Assembly: GCA_000212915.1 (NCBI GenBank)
Contig: CM001167.1
Location: forward strand, 860,780 to 924,779
Direction of reading: 5' to 3'
Source of the DNA: Bacteroides coprosuis DSM 18011
Lineage (GTDB): Bacteria; Bacteroidota; Bacteroidia; Bacteroidales; Bacteroidaceae
Length of the DNA: 64,000 nucleotides
The stretch's first letter is position 1, and each line of letters begins with the position of its first letter. This document shows, piece after piece, positions 37,039-46,576 of the stretch. The position numbers were made by a program, and so were the translations under genes. A model generated the notes under the pieces. The model was not told the DNA's origin. It searched no databases and saw nothing but the letters and a program-made list of their open reading frames with translations.

Positions 37039-38124
37039 TTATAGTTCACTTTCCTTCATGCGTTCTGCATTTTCCGCAACAATTAAGTGGTCAATACAAT
37101 CTTGAATATCTCCATCCATAAAAGCTTGAAGATTGTATATGGTATAATTGATACGATGGTCGGTAATACGACCCTGAGGATAATTGTAAGTTCTAATTTT
37201 AGCAGATCTATCACCTGTTGAAACTAAAGATTTTCTTTGTTCCGAGCGTTCCTTGTTTGCCTTCTCATATTCTATTTCGTATAGTTTAGAACGTAGAATT
37301 TGCATAGCTTTTTCCCTATTAGAGTGCTGAGAACGTCCTTCTTGGCAAATTACAACTAAACCTGTAGGTTTGTGAGTTAGCATTACTTTAGTTTCAACTT
37401 TATTTACGTGCTGTCCTCCTGCACCTCCAGAACGAGCCGTTTGTAACTCTATGTCTGCTGGGTTTAATTCTACATCTACTTCTTCTGCTTCAGGTAATAC
37501 AGCAACAGTAATAGCTGAGGTATGTACACGACCTTGAGATTCTGTTTCAGGAACTCGCTGTACTCGGTGAACTCCCGATTCATACTTTAATATACCATAT
37601 ACATTGTCTCCTGATACTGAAAAAACAATTTCTTTAAATCCTCCAGCAGTACCTTCATTGAAGTTGTTTATTTCTACTGTCCAACCTTTGTTTTCACAGT
37701 ACTTAGAGTACATTCTGAATAAGTCTCCAGCAAAAAGGGCAGCTTCATCACCTCCAGTTCCTGCTCTTATTTCCATAATAGCATTACGTTCGTCTTGAGG
37801 GTCTTTGGGTATAAGCAGTAATTTTATAGTTTCTTCAAGCTCAGGAATTCTAGTTTCGCAGTCTTCTAGCTCTTCTCTAGCCATCTCTTTCATTTCTGGG
37901 TCTGATTCATGAGCTATGATTTCTTTGGCTTCAGTTACACCTTGAAGAGCAGCAATATACTCTTTACGAGCATTCATTAAGTCGCTAAGCTCTTTATACT
38001 CTTTTGTGAGCTTTACAAATCGAGTTTGATCAGCAATCACTGCTGGATCGGTAATAAGGGTTGAAACCTCATCAAATCGAGCTACTAAGTCTTCCAGTTT
38101 ATTTAAAATACTGTTGTCTGTCAT
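37039..38124 (-). CDS. prfA: Peptide chain release factor 1
   Basis: RF1 releases the finished chain at UAA and UAG codons. The 361-residue protein contains the GGQ motif in [17 protein letters not shown] and the codon-recognition loop with the PxT-type tripeptide ([17 protein letters not shown] region). The N-terminal coiled domain and the C-terminal [12 protein letters not shown] are also present. A methyltransferase prmC is not adjacent. It follows the AIR synthase-like gene by 3 bases, so translation may be coupled. Confidence 0.96.
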   Translation of the reverse strand: MTDNSILNKLEDLVARFDEVSTLITDPAVIADQTRFVKLTKEYKELSDLMNARKEYIAALQGVTEAKEIIAHESDPEMKEMAREELEDCETRIPELEETIKLLLIPKDPQDERNAIMEIRAGTGGDEAALFAGDLFRMYSKYCENKGWTVEINNFNEGTAGGFKEIVFSVSGDNVYGILKYESGVHRVQRVPETESQGRVHTSAITVAVLPEAEEVDVELNPADIELQTARSGGAGGQHVNKVETKVMLTHKPTGLVVICQEGRSQHSNREKAMQILRSKLYEIEYEKANKERSEQRKSLVSTGDRSAKIRTYNYPQGRITDHRINYTIYNLQAFMDGDIQDCIDHLIVAENAERMKESEL

Positions 38125-38127
38125 AAA

Positions 38128-39303
38128 TTAATAATTAAATTCTCCAAACTCACTTTGGATAGTAAGTCTAGATGTAGAGTCTTGTAGATTTTCTACTCTA
38201 CCTACAATTTTAGCATCAATATTAAAAGTTTTTGAGATTTCTATAATCTCTTGTGCAATATCAGGTGCTACATAAAGTTCCATACGGTGTCCCATGTTGA
38301 ATACTTTATACATTTCAGCCCAATCCGTTTGACTTTCCTCTTGAATGGTTTTAAACAGAGGAGGTATTTCAAACATATTATCTTTGATTACTTTCAAATC
38401 CTCAGAAAGAAAGTGTAGTATCTTGGTTTGTGCACCGCCAGAGCAGTGTATCATACCATGAATCTGTTTACGTAGTTTATCTAGTATCTTTTTGATCACT
38501 GGAGCATAAGTACGAGTAGGAGAGAGTACTAGTTTACCAGCATTAAGAGGGGATCCTTTAACTTTATCGGTAAGTAGCAGACTGCCAGAGTAAACTAAGT
38601 CAGCAGGTACTGCACTGTCAAAAGTTTCAGGATAAGTTTCAGCTAAATAACGAGAGAATACATCATGACGAGCAGAAGTTAATCCATTGCTACCCATACC
38701 TCCATTATATTCTTTCTCGTATGTTGCTTGTCCTGATGAAGCTAAACCGACAATAACATCTCCCGCTTTTATGTTTGCATTATCTATAACATCGCTCCTC
38801 TTCATACGGCATGTTACAGTGCTATCCACAATGATAGTGCGTACTAAGTCTCCTACATCGGCAGTTTCTCCTCCAGTAGGATATGCTCCCACACCCATGC
38901 CTCTTAACTCTTCTAAAAGTTCATCTGTGCCATTAATAATAGCTGATATTACTTCTCCGGGAATAAGAAGCTTATTTCTTCCTATTGTTGATGAGACTAA
39001 AATATTATCGACAGCTCCTACACATAGTAAGTCGTCAATATTCATTATTAAAGCATCTTGAGCAATGCCTTTCCAAACAGATAAATCACCTGTTTCTTTC
39101 CAGTATGCATAAGCAAGAGATGATTTTGTTCCTGCACCATCCGCATGCATGATATTACAATATTCTGGGTCACCTCCTAGAATATCAGGAATTATTTTAC
39201 AGAAAGCATTAGGAAATACACCCTTGTCGATGTTTTTAATTGCGTTGTGTACATCTTCTTTAGATGCACTAACACCTCTCAACATGTATCGTTGGTTACT
39301 CAT
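38128..39303 (-). CDS. AIR synthase-related protein (PurM-like)
   Basis: The 391-residue protein is a member of the AIR synthase/PurM superfamily. PurM itself closes the imidazole ring (FGAM to AIR) in purine synthesis. Visible blocks include the N-terminal MHADGAGTKSSLAY, NIDDLLCVGA, the glycine-rich GGETADVGDL and VGLASSGQATYEKEYNGGMGSNGLT. It is longer than E. coli PurM and diverges in the N-terminal part. It is commonly annotated as phosphoribosylformylglycinamidine cyclo-ligase in Bacteroidota, so I treat this as probable. It is the first gene of the seven-gene minus-strand run. Confidence 0.82.
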   Translation of the reverse strand: MSNQRYMLRGVSASKEDVHNAIKNIDKGVFPNAFCKIIPDILGGDPEYCNIMHADGAGTKSSLAYAYWKETGDLSVWKGIAQDALIMNIDDLLCVGAVDNILVSSTIGRNKLLIPGEVISAIINGTDELLEELRGMGVGAYPTGGETADVGDLVRTIIVDSTVTCRMKRSDVIDNANIKAGDVIVGLASSGQATYEKEYNGGMGSNGLTSARHDVFSRYLAETYPETFDSAVPADLVYSGSLLLTDKVKGSPLNAGKLVLSPTRTYAPVIKKILDKLRKQIHGMIHCSGGAQTKILHFLSEDLKVIKDNMFEIPPLFKTIQEESQTDWAEMYKVFNMGHRMELYVAPDIAQEIIEISKTFNIDAKIVGRVENLQDSTSRLTIQSEFGEFNY

Positions 39304-39336
39304 GGATATGGTTTTTTGTTTAAATAGTATGCGTTA

Positions 39337-39367
39337 CAAAAGTACTGCTTTTTTTTGTGTCAGCCAA
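39337..39367 (-). promoter_or_regulatory. Putative promoter of the AIR synthase-prfA-pyrF-HD-lpx gene run
   Basis: On the minus strand TTGG (39367-39364) and TACTTTTG (39344-39337) are separated by 19 bases, fitting the Bacteroidota -33/-7 arrangement. The element ends 33 bases before the first start codon. Confidence 0.6.
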
Positions 39368-39407
39368 TACGTAAGAGAACTATACTCTATTGTCTATTAA
39401 AAGAATA

Positions 39408-39446
39408 AATCCATTCATAATAGCTTTTGCTACAGATGAATGGATT
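39408..39446 (-). terminator. Probable terminator after lemA
   Basis: AATCCATTCA (39408-39417) pairs perfectly with TGAATGGATT (39437-39446). On the minus strand the stem is followed by a T-rich stretch with interruptions. Confidence 0.6.
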
Positions 39447-39468
39447 CATTATCTTGTTTTATTATTTA

Positions 39469-40050
39469 TTAGAATTCTACTTTTGGTGCTTTTTCACTTC
39501 CTTCTTCAGCTTGGAAGTAAGGTCGTTTATCAAAGCCCATTATCCCTGCAAGTATATTTTTAGGGAATTTTCTTATTTTTACGTTATATTCTTTAGCCGC
39601 ATCATTAAATCTGTTTCTTGCTACTGTAATTCTGTTCTCGGTGCCTTCTAGTTGAGCTTGAAGTCCTAAAAACTGTTCATTAGCTTTTAAATCAGGATAA
39701 CTTTCTGATATAGCCATTAATCTACCTAATGCAGCTCCAAGTTCTCCTTGAGCTTTTTGGAACTCAGCTAATTTTTCTGGAGTAAGGTCTTTTGCATCTA
39801 CTGTAATTTGTGTGGCTTTACTTCTCGCTTCAATAACTTCGCTAAGAGTTGCTTTTTCGTGAGTTGCATATCCTTTTACAGTACTTACGAGGTTTGGAAT
39901 TAAGTCAGAACGACGTTGATATTGGCTTTCAACTTGTGCCCATTGGTTTTCTACATTCTCTTCCATAGATACTAAGCTATTGTAGCCTGTAGCACCCCAT
40001 AGTAATATAGCAGCTACTACTGCTATGGTAATGATTAGTCCTTTTTTCAT
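39469..40050 (-). CDS. LemA family protein
   Basis: The 193-residue protein has an N-terminal membrane anchor (LIITIAVVAAILLWG) and a long helical body with the LemA signature VENQWAQVESQYQRRSDLIP and LVSTVKGYATHEK. The role of the family is unclear; it often sits beside TPM-domain or other membrane-quality genes, as here. The frame stays open far upstream to 40269, but that extension is the antisense of the glycine-rich tail of the neighbouring gene. I therefore start at ATG 40050, in front of the hydrophobic anchor. Confidence 0.9.
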   Translation of the reverse strand: MKKGLIITIAVVAAILLWGATGYNSLVSMEENVENQWAQVESQYQRRSDLIPNLVSTVKGYATHEKATLSEVIEARSKATQITVDAKDLTPEKLAEFQKAQGELGAALGRLMAISESYPDLKANEQFLGLQAQLEGTENRITVARNRFNDAAKEYNVKIRKFPKNILAGIMGFDKRPYFQAEEGSEKAPKVEF

Positions 40051-40090
40051 ACGTTGTAAAATTAAATATTTATATAATTCATAATTTGTT

Positions 40091-41020
40091 TTAGAATCTA
40101 GTACCAGCTCCGCCGCCGCCTCCGCGACCACCACCAAAACTTCCTCCTCCAAAACTTCCACCTCCAAAGCTACCACCTCCGAAGCCTCCTCCAAAGATAG
40201 GTCCTCCTCCTGGTCCTGAGCGGTGATTATTTTGGAATGTTTTATTTTTTCGTTTGACGATATGACCACAATTAGTGCATCGGTACGTCTCTTCTGTTAA
40301 TGTGTAATTAAAATTTCTTTCTAGGATTCTACTGTTTATACGTTGTAATTTGCTTTTGCCACACTTAGGACATTTATTTTGTCTTCTTACTATTAACATA
40401 AAGATAACAAATATCACAAAAGAAGTTCCCAAGAATAAACCTATGGGAAGAAATGGATCTTCTTGATTCCTCGCTTTTTTTACAACTACTCCATCTTCCA
40501 TAGAGTCATATAGTATCTCATTTACAGCTTGTACTCCTGCTACCATACCCGAATCCCAATCTTGATTTTTAAGATAAGGAACCATGTAGTTCATTTGAAT
40601 TTGTTTTGCTACAACATCGGGTAAAATCCCCTCTAGTCCGTAGCCAGTGTAAAATTGAACACATCTTTGATCGGTTACAAGTAAGATTAACAATCCATTG
40701 TCAGCTCCCTTTTTTCCAATACCCCATTTATTAAATAGCTCATTTGAAAAATCGAAACAATCCATTTCTCCAATAGAAGGTAGCACAACAACAGCTATTT
40801 CAGCCCCAGTTTTATCTTCTAAGCTATAAATGATATGATCTATTTTTTGTGTAGCACTAGTTGATAAGATATTAGTTGGGTCTGATGTATATCTTCTTTT
40901 GTCCATTTTTTGAACATTAGGGACATCTGAAACGGAATAAGCCTTGCTTTCTTGAGCATAAGTTATGCAAGGAAGCAGTATTAATAATGCGATTATAAGT
41001 AGCTTGGAATATTTTTTCAT
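40091..41020 (-). CDS. TPM-domain protein with zinc ribbon and glycine-rich tail
   Basis: This 309-residue protein has a signal peptide (MKKYSKLLIIALLILLPCITYAQ) and a TPM/YgcG-type domain (about 30-165, with RRYTSDPTNILS and AEIAVVVLPSIG). A membrane segment follows near 185-205, then a four-cysteine zinc ribbon (CPKCG...CTNCG) and a glycine/phenylalanine-rich tail with FGGGSFGGGS repeats. TPM domains have been linked to photosystem repair in plants and to acid phosphatase activity; the bacterial role is unknown. Its ATG overlaps the stop of the upstream transporter gene by the ATGA arrangement, which fixes the start at 41020. It is paired with lemA. Confidence 0.88.
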   Translation of the reverse strand: MKKYSKLLIIALLILLPCITYAQESKAYSVSDVPNVQKMDKRRYTSDPTNILSTSATQKIDHIIYSLEDKTGAEIAVVVLPSIGEMDCFDFSNELFNKWGIGKKGADNGLLILLVTDQRCVQFYTGYGLEGILPDVVAKQIQMNYMVPYLKNQDWDSGMVAGVQAVNEILYDSMEDGVVVKKARNQEDPFLPIGLFLGTSFVIFVIFMLIVRRQNKCPKCGKSKLQRINSRILERNFNYTLTEETYRCTNCGHIVKRKNKTFQNNHRSGPGGGPIFGGGFGGGSFGGGSFGGGSFGGGRGGGGGAGTRF

Positions 41021-41916
41021 CCTTTTCTTTTTTGGGGTTGCCATTGTAAAGTAATAAGAGCTATTGATATTATTATAATACCTAAAATAGAAGAAATGTT
41101 TGGTTCTTCATTCGGTAAAATGATCCAACTTAGTATTACGCCTGATACAGGTGTTAAGAATTTCCATATATTTAGTTCTGAAACTTTTACTTCAGGATCT
41201 TTTAGTAAGCTATACCAAATAGAAAAACCTGCTGCTGGAATTATAGCCAGCCATATCCATATCAAGTAGAACTTTGTAGGATAAATCTGTAAAGTCCAGT
41301 CTTCTAAAAATATTGAAGCAATATAAAGCATAATACCTCCTGTTAAATTTGCTGCAGCTGTTAACACAATAGGATTTACTCTATTTCTGTTTTTGGCTAC
41401 AATGATATTTGTAGTTGCTCCTACAAGATTACTCAATATCAGTATTATAACACCTACATAGAACACGGTGTTTAGTGATAAACGACTTCCGCTGGTTACA
41501 CTTACAAAAACAATTCCAACCATACCCAATATAATGGCAAAGGTTTTACGTAAAGTAAGTTTGTCGTCGGGAAGTGTGAAATGTGCCATCAATGCTATAA
41601 ATAGAGGACCTCCACCAATAATTATAGCTGAAATAGAAGCATCTACCATATTTAATCCAACGAAGAATAGCCCATATTGAACAAAAGATTGTATAAAGCC
41701 AAATAGAAGTAAATACCTCCATTCTTTTAAGTGGGCTTTCCAGTCTATCTTCTGATAGAACAATAAAGGTATAAGTAATAGTCCAGCTAAGGTAAAACGA
41801 ATACCTGAAAGGTGAATAGGAGTGGTATATCCAAAACCTAACTTACCACCTACAAAAGCAGATCCCCATAATACGCAAGCAATAATAGTTAATATCTTAT
41901 TTTGTAGTTTGTGCAT
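41017..41916 (-). CDS. EamA/DMT-superfamily transporter
   Basis: The 299-residue protein has about ten hydrophobic helices in two EamA repeats. The first repeat opens with TIIACVLWGSAFVGGKLG and the second with FYVGVIILILSNLVGATTN. Members export metabolites, amino acids or drugs; the substrate is unknown. It overlaps the TPM-domain gene by four bases and lies 7 bases downstream of the alpha/beta hydrolase gene, so aroE, hydrolase, transporter and TPM/LemA may share a transcript. Confidence 0.88.
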   Translation of the reverse strand: MHKLQNKILTIIACVLWGSAFVGGKLGFGYTTPIHLSGIRFTLAGLLLIPLLFYQKIDWKAHLKEWRYLLLFGFIQSFVQYGLFFVGLNMVDASISAIIIGGGPLFIALMAHFTLPDDKLTLRKTFAIILGMVGIVFVSVTSGSRLSLNTVFYVGVIILILSNLVGATTNIIVAKNRNRVNPIVLTAAANLTGGIMLYIASIFLEDWTLQIYPTKFYLIWIWLAIIPAAGFSIWYSLLKDPEVKVSELNIWKFLTPVSGVILSWIILPNEEPNISSILGIIIISIALITLQWQPQKRKG

Positions 41917-41923
41917 AATTGAA

Positions 41924-42874
41924 TTAGTTCAAATACAAGGAAACAAAGTTTGTCACTCTCCGTGTATATTCTTTTTTCGCTTTTAAGTATGATTCGGCAT
42001 GTTCCACCTCTGGAACAATCCACAACTCTTTCGGTTCAGGTTTAGCTTCATAAAGGGGATGTACCATCCAAGTTGGTACAAATGTATCTGCATCTCCATG
42101 GATAAAAAGCATAGGTAGTTCGCATCTTTTTACAGCATTTAGAGCTGAGGCTTCTTCAAAATTCCATCCGTACTTTTGTTGACACAGCCAACTTGTAATA
42201 TGCATAATAGGAAAGGAAGGCAAACCAAAGCGAACTTTAAGCTCTTGGGAAAACTCATCCCAAACACTGGTATATCCACAGTCTTCCACAAAGCACTTCA
42301 CTTGTTGAGGTAATTGCTCTCCAGAAAGCATCATCGTTGTTGCTGCTCCCATAGATATCCCATGCACTACAATCTCTGTTTCTGTACCATATTTATTTAT
42401 GGATAGATTTATCCATTCTTGAATATCTAGTCTATCTTTCCAGCCCATTTGAATTGCTTTACCTTCACTTAACCCATGAAATTGCAAGTCGGGAAGTAAT
42501 ATATTGTATTCAAGATCTTTATTGTAGAGATATCCTATCATAAACATACGTATGGCATTATCAGTATATCCATGTACTATGACAGCCGTTTTGTTTGTTG
42601 GTTTAGGAGCATCAATATAGAAGGCATGAAGTTTTTTCCCCTCTGTATTGATGAGTGTAGTGTCTTTGAGGGCAGAAACATGGTTTAAGCTATCCACCCA
42701 GTTTTCTAGAAATGGGTAATTTTGATACATTTCTGTATAAGATTTCTCTATATTTAGACCCCTATGTAAAGGAGTTAGGGCGTAGCTTAACATATAAAAA
42801 CCTGCCGCTAGGCATATCATAAGAATAGCTATGCAAGGCATAGCTATATATTTGAAGATCTTTTTTCTACTCAT
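41924..42874 (-). CDS. Membrane-anchored alpha/beta hydrolase
   Basis: The 316-residue protein has an N-terminal hydrophobic anchor (about 10-30) and an alpha/beta hydrolase domain. The oxyanion region is VIVHGYTDN, the nucleophile elbow is HGISMGAATTMM (Ser), the acid is in FIHGDADTFVP, and the histidine is in VEVEHAES. The esterase or peptidase substrate is not known. Its start overlaps the stop of aroE by four bases (ATGA), so translation is probably coupled. Confidence 0.88.
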   Translation of the reverse strand: MSRKKIFKYIAMPCIAILMICLAAGFYMLSYALTPLHRGLNIEKSYTEMYQNYPFLENWVDSLNHVSALKDTTLINTEGKKLHAFYIDAPKPTNKTAVIVHGYTDNAIRMFMIGYLYNKDLEYNILLPDLQFHGLSEGKAIQMGWKDRLDIQEWINLSINKYGTETEIVVHGISMGAATTMMLSGEQLPQQVKCFVEDCGYTSVWDEFSQELKVRFGLPSFPIMHITSWLCQQKYGWNFEEASALNAVKRCELPMLFIHGDADTFVPTWMVHPLYEAKPEPKELWIVPEVEHAESYLKAKKEYTRRVTNFVSLYLN

Positions 42875-43617
42875 AGTTCATTCCAAATTTCCCAAGCTTT
42901 TATAGCTTGTAGGTGTAACATATCAAGACCATTTTTAGTTATTGCACCTCGATCTATGCCTTCTTTGAGAAAAGAAGTAATTTCAGGGTTGTATACTAAG
43001 TCATACAAAAGATGGCTCTCGTTTATCAAGTGATAAGGAATTTGCGGCTTTTCTTTTGTTTTAGGATGCATTCCCAATGGGGTGCAATTAACAATAATCT
43101 GGTATTCATTTAGCAGCAGTGCATTTACTTCTTCATAAGTAATACTCTTTTCTTTCTTATTCCTAGAAACCGATAAGGTTTTAATGCCCATTTTCTGTAA
43201 GCCATAGTGTACTGCTTTAGATGCCCCACCTGTTCCTAGTACGAGTGCTTTTTGATTATGAGGCTTTAATAAGGGTCTGATAGATTCTACGAATCCAAAA
43301 ACATCAGAGTTATATCCTATTAAAGATTTTTCTCCATGATTGTTTTTTACAACTCTTACTACATTTACAGCACCTATTGCTTTAGCTTCATCACTTATAC
43401 CACTTAGGAATGGAATTATTTTTTCTTTGTAGGGTATGGTAACATTAAACCCTTGTAGCGAGGAGTGAGTTTTAAGTATAGCTGTGAGATCCTCAATAGT
43501 AGGAATTTCAAAATTGAGATACTGAGCATCAATACCTTCATTTTGAAATTTACTACTGAAAAAGTTTTGAGAAAAAGAATGTCCTAAAGGGTATCCTATT
43601 AGGCCGAATGTCTGCAT
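42871..43617 (-). CDS. aroE: Shikimate dehydrogenase
   Basis: The enzyme reduces 3-dehydroshikimate to shikimate with NADPH in aromatic amino acid synthesis. The N-terminal substrate domain includes GYPLGHSFSQ and FNVTIPYKE with the catalytic Lys. The nucleotide-binding loop is VLGTGGASKAV, and NCTPLGMHP follows. At 248 residues it is slightly shorter than E. coli AroE, as usual in Bacteroidota. The gene lies 31 bases after ubiE/menG and overlaps the hydrolase gene at its 3' end. Confidence 0.94.
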   Translation of the reverse strand: MQTFGLIGYPLGHSFSQNFFSSKFQNEGIDAQYLNFEIPTIEDLTAILKTHSSLQGFNVTIPYKEKIIPFLSGISDEAKAIGAVNVVRVVKNNHGEKSLIGYNSDVFGFVESIRPLLKPHNQKALVLGTGGASKAVHYGLQKMGIKTLSVSRNKKEKSITYEEVNALLLNEYQIIVNCTPLGMHPKTKEKPQIPYHLINESHLLYDLVYNPEITSFLKEGIDRGAITKNGLDMLHLQAIKAWEIWNEL

Positions 43618-43648
43618 AATATAAAATAGATTATTGAAGAATTTGAAA

Positions 43649-44392
43649 TTAAGCTATTTTTGTTGCAGTATACATAGTACACACGCCAAAAGTAAGTCTT
43701 TCAAATTTTACTTCACTATATCCTATCCCTTGTAAGATACTTTGCATTACTTCTCCTTGAGGAAAAGCTTTAATCGTATTTGGAAGATAGTGGTATGCTC
43801 TCTTATCACTCGTTAGGGCTTGTCCAAAAAGAGGAATAATAGATTGTGAGTAAAATCGGAATAATTGCTTCATTGGAGCTTTATCTGGTGTGGTCAATTC
43901 TAAAATAACCAAATGTCCACCCGGTTTTAGAACTCTGTACATCTCTGATAATCCTTGTTCAAGACTCTCAAAGTTACGGATACCAAATGCAGCTGTTATA
44001 GCATCAAACTTATTGTCTTCATACGTTAGGTTGAGACAATCTTCTTTTTCAAATACAATATAGGGGTCGAATCCAGCTTTTTTGACTTTAACACGACCTA
44101 CGTTCATCATACCATCAGAAATGTCTACGCCTGTTAATCTTTGTGGCTTTATTTTGCGATAAGCTAACATGGCAAAGTCTCCTGTACCTGTAGCTACATC
44201 CATAATCGTTTCAGGATTATATTGTTTAAGCCATTTAATTGCCTTGCGGCGCCATATCTTATCTATACTAAAAGACAAGATATGGTTAAGTTTGTCATAA
44301 GCAGGAGCAATATTATCAAACATTTGCTCAACTTGTTCTGCTTTTTTACCTTTTGTACTGTATGGTTTTATTGATTCTTGTGCGTATTTCAT
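43649..44392 (-). CDS. ubiE: Demethylmenaquinone methyltransferase (UbiE/MenG)
   Basis: This class I SAM methyltransferase performs the last step of menaquinone synthesis in anaerobes that lack ubiquinone. The SAM-binding motif is [12 protein letters not shown], the family signature is [20 protein letters not shown], and the C-terminal block [13 protein letters not shown] is present. The 247-residue length is standard. It overlaps the 3' end of purC by four bases (ATGA), a probable coupled pair. Confidence 0.95.
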   Translation of the reverse strand: MKYAQESIKPYSTKGKKAEQVEQMFDNIAPAYDKLNHILSFSIDKIWRRKAIKWLKQYNPETIMDVATGTGDFAMLAYRKIKPQRLTGVDISDGMMNVGRVKVKKAGFDPYIVFEKEDCLNLTYEDNKFDAITAAFGIRNFESLEQGLSEMYRVLKPGGHLVILELTTPDKAPMKQLFRFYSQSIIPLFGQALTSDKRAYHYLPNTIKAFPQGEVMQSILQGIGYSEVKFERLTFGVCTMYTATKIA

Positions 44393-45342
44393 CTCTGATA
44401 AGTAGCCAAAAAAGCTTTTACATTTTTTTCTATACGTTCATTTAAATGTTCACTATTCGCTTTTTCAAAAGGTTTACCTACAATATGTTCGTATAACTCG
44501 ATATATCTTTCGGAAACAGAGTTTACATATTCTTCAGTCATTTCTGGAACTTGTTGTCCTGGTTCTCCCATGAAATTATGCTCGATTAACCATTGACGAA
44601 CGAATTCTTTTGAAAGTTGTTTTTGTGGTAATCCTTTTTCGAAGTTTTCTTTATAACCTTCAGCGTAGAAGTAGCGGGATGAGTCGGGAGTGTGAATTTC
44701 ATCTATCAGATAGATTTTCCCATCCTTTTTCCCAAACTCATATTTTGTGTCAACTAAAATTAGTCCTTTTTCTTTAGCCATTTTAGAACCTCTTTCAAAT
44801 AGTGCATATGTATATTTTTCAAGTTGTTCATAATCTTCTTTGCTTACTAATCCTTGTGCTATAATTTCTTCTTTAGAGATGTTTTCATCATGACCTTCAT
44901 CTGCTTTAGTAGTAGGAGTAATAATAGGTGTAGGGAATTTTTGATTTTCCTTCATTCCTTCTGGAAGCTGTACGCCACATAGAGTGCGAGCTCCTTTTTT
45001 ATATTCTCTCCATGCACTACCTGTTAAGTAGGCTCTAATAATCATTTCAACTCTGAAACCTTCACAAAGAAGTCCAACAGTTACCATAGGATCTGGAGTT
45101 GCTATGAGCCAGTTGGGAACAATGTGTGCAGTTGCATTTAAAAACTGTGCTGCAATTTGATTTAGAACTTGTCCTTTAAAAGGGATTCCTTTTGGAAGAA
45201 CTACGTCAAAGGCCGAAATTCGGTCTGTGGCAACCATTACCAATAAATCATCATTAATGTTATAAACATCACGTACTTTTCCATGATAAACATTTTTTTG
45301 ACCAGGGAAATTGAAGTTTGTTTTTACCAATGCTTTGCTCAT
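44389..45342 (-). CDS. purC: SAICAR synthetase (phosphoribosylaminoimidazole-succinocarboxamide synthase)
   Basis: The enzyme joins CAIR and aspartate with ATP in purine synthesis. At 317 residues it is the long form seen in Bacteroidota and yeast rather than the ~237-residue E. coli form. Motifs are [22 protein letters not shown], the substrate loop [15 protein letters not shown], and the C-terminal [16 protein letters not shown]. It lies between phoH and ubiE/menG on the minus strand. Confidence 0.96.
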   Translation of the reverse strand: MSKALVKTNFNFPGQKNVYHGKVRDVYNINDDLLVMVATDRISAFDVVLPKGIPFKGQVLNQIAAQFLNATAHIVPNWLIATPDPMVTVGLLCEGFRVEMIIRAYLTGSAWREYKKGARTLCGVQLPEGMKENQKFPTPIITPTTKADEGHDENISKEEIIAQGLVSKEDYEQLEKYTYALFERGSKMAKEKGLILVDTKYEFGKKDGKIYLIDEIHTPDSSRYFYAEGYKENFEKGLPQKQLSKEFVRQWLIEHNFMGEPGQQVPEMTEEYVNSVSERYIELYEHIVGKPFEKANSEHLNERIEKNVKAFLATYQR

Positions 45343-45387
45343 TGTTCTAAGGTTTAAAATCGTTTTTTTATAAAGTGAATATTTATT

Positions 45388-46380
45388 TTAGTGAGAGTCA
45401 TCCTCACTATTACGTTTTCTTCTGTCTTTACGTTCTTCTTCTATTTTTTTATCGAAGGTGTCGTATGCTTCTACTATCCTCTCAACTAGTTTATGTCTAA
45501 CAATATCTTTCTTAGTAAGTTCAACTATGCTTATACCTTTGACATCCCTTAAAATGCGAAGAGCTTGAACCAACCCTGAAGTTTGTGAGCGAGGAAGGTC
45601 TATCTGAGTCATATCACCCGTAATAATCATTTTTGTGTTCATACCCATACGAGTTAGAAACATTTTGATTTGCTGTGTAGTAGTATTTTGTGCTTCATCT
45701 AAAATCACTACTGCATCATTTAAAGTACGACCACGCATAAAAGCTAAAGGTGCTATTTGGATAATACTTAATTCCATATACTCCTTAAGCTTGGCTGCAG
45801 GAATCATATCCTGAAGAGCATCGTATAAGGGTTGTAGATAAGGATCTATTTTTTCCTTCATGTCACCAGGTAGAAATCCTAGTTTTTCACCAGCTTCTAC
45901 AGCAGGTCTACTTAAAATTATCTTTTTAATTTCTTTATTTTTCAACGCTCTAACTGCTAAGGCTATGGCAACATAAGTTTTACCCGAACCAGCTGGTCCT
46001 ATAGCAAATACCATATCATTCTTAATGAATCCTTTAACTAGCTTTTCTTGGTTAGCACTTCTAGGAGAGATTGGTTTTCCGGTAACACTATAAACAATTA
46101 CTTCATCTGCTTTTTTACCGATGGGTTTATTGCCTTTTACAATATCTATAATAGTTTCTTCATCAATGATATTGTAGGTAGAACAGTATTTTTCGATTGC
46201 AATTACGGCTTCTTCAAAGGCACACATTTCTTCTTCATCGCCCAAAACCTTAAGGACATTTCCACGAGCAACTAGGCGTATTTTAGGGAATAGTGATTTT
46301 AAAAGTTGGATATTACTATTATTTACACCGTAAAAGAGTACGGGATCAACTTCTTCTAGAACGATTATCTTTTCTATCAT
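45388..46380 (-). CDS. PhoH-family ATPase
   Basis: The 330-residue protein has the PhoH P-loop GPAGSGKT at 128-135, Walker B VILDEAQNT, and the conserved GDMTQIDLP, with a KH-like N-terminal domain (about 20-70) that could bind RNA. PhoH-family proteins are ATPases or helicase-like factors linked to RNA metabolism and ribosome maturation. The protein ends in a charged tail. A promoter motif lies 33 bases upstream, and it is the first gene of the run phoH-purC-ubiE-aroE. Confidence 0.92.
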   Translation of the reverse strand: MIEKIIVLEEVDPVLFYGVNNSNIQLLKSLFPKIRLVARGNVLKVLGDEEEMCAFEEAVIAIEKYCSTYNIIDEETIIDIVKGNKPIGKKADEVIVYSVTGKPISPRSANQEKLVKGFIKNDMVFAIGPAGSGKTYVAIALAVRALKNKEIKKIILSRPAVEAGEKLGFLPGDMKEKIDPYLQPLYDALQDMIPAAKLKEYMELSIIQIAPLAFMRGRTLNDAVVILDEAQNTTTQQIKMFLTRMGMNTKMIITGDMTQIDLPRSQTSGLVQALRILRDVKGISIVELTKKDIVRHKLVERIVEAYDTFDKKIEEERKDRRKRNSEDDSH

Positions 46381-46413
46381 TTATTGATTTAAAATATTAT
46401 GTACCTTAAGCTG

Positions 46414-46421
46414 CAAATTTA
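46414..46421 (-). promoter_or_regulatory. Putative -7 promoter element for phoH
   Basis: The minus strand reads TAAATTTG, matching TAnnTTTG, 33 bases before the start codon. Confidence 0.45.
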
Positions 46422-46560
46422 GTCAAAAGGTTTGGATACTTCATGTTATATAGCATATAATTATTCCTAATAGTTTGTAATTATGAGATTTAACTATACT
46501 AGATAAATTCATAAAAAGGAATACTTGAAAATTATTTTATTTTCATCGCTTCCTATTTCA

Positions 46561-46568
46561 TATATTTG
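46561..46568 (+). promoter_or_regulatory. Putative -7 promoter element for the GH110 gene
   Basis: TATATTTG is an exact consensus match that ends only 8 bases before the ATG at 46577, so the transcript would be nearly leaderless. Confidence 0.5.
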
Positions 46569-46576
46569 TGGACATT

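Noticed and set aside
40051-40269. Upstream extension of the LemA frame rich in Glu, Val and Ala
   Set aside because: It is the antisense of the glycine-rich tail of the TPM-domain gene. The hydrophobic anchor at ATG 40050 fits a normal LemA start.
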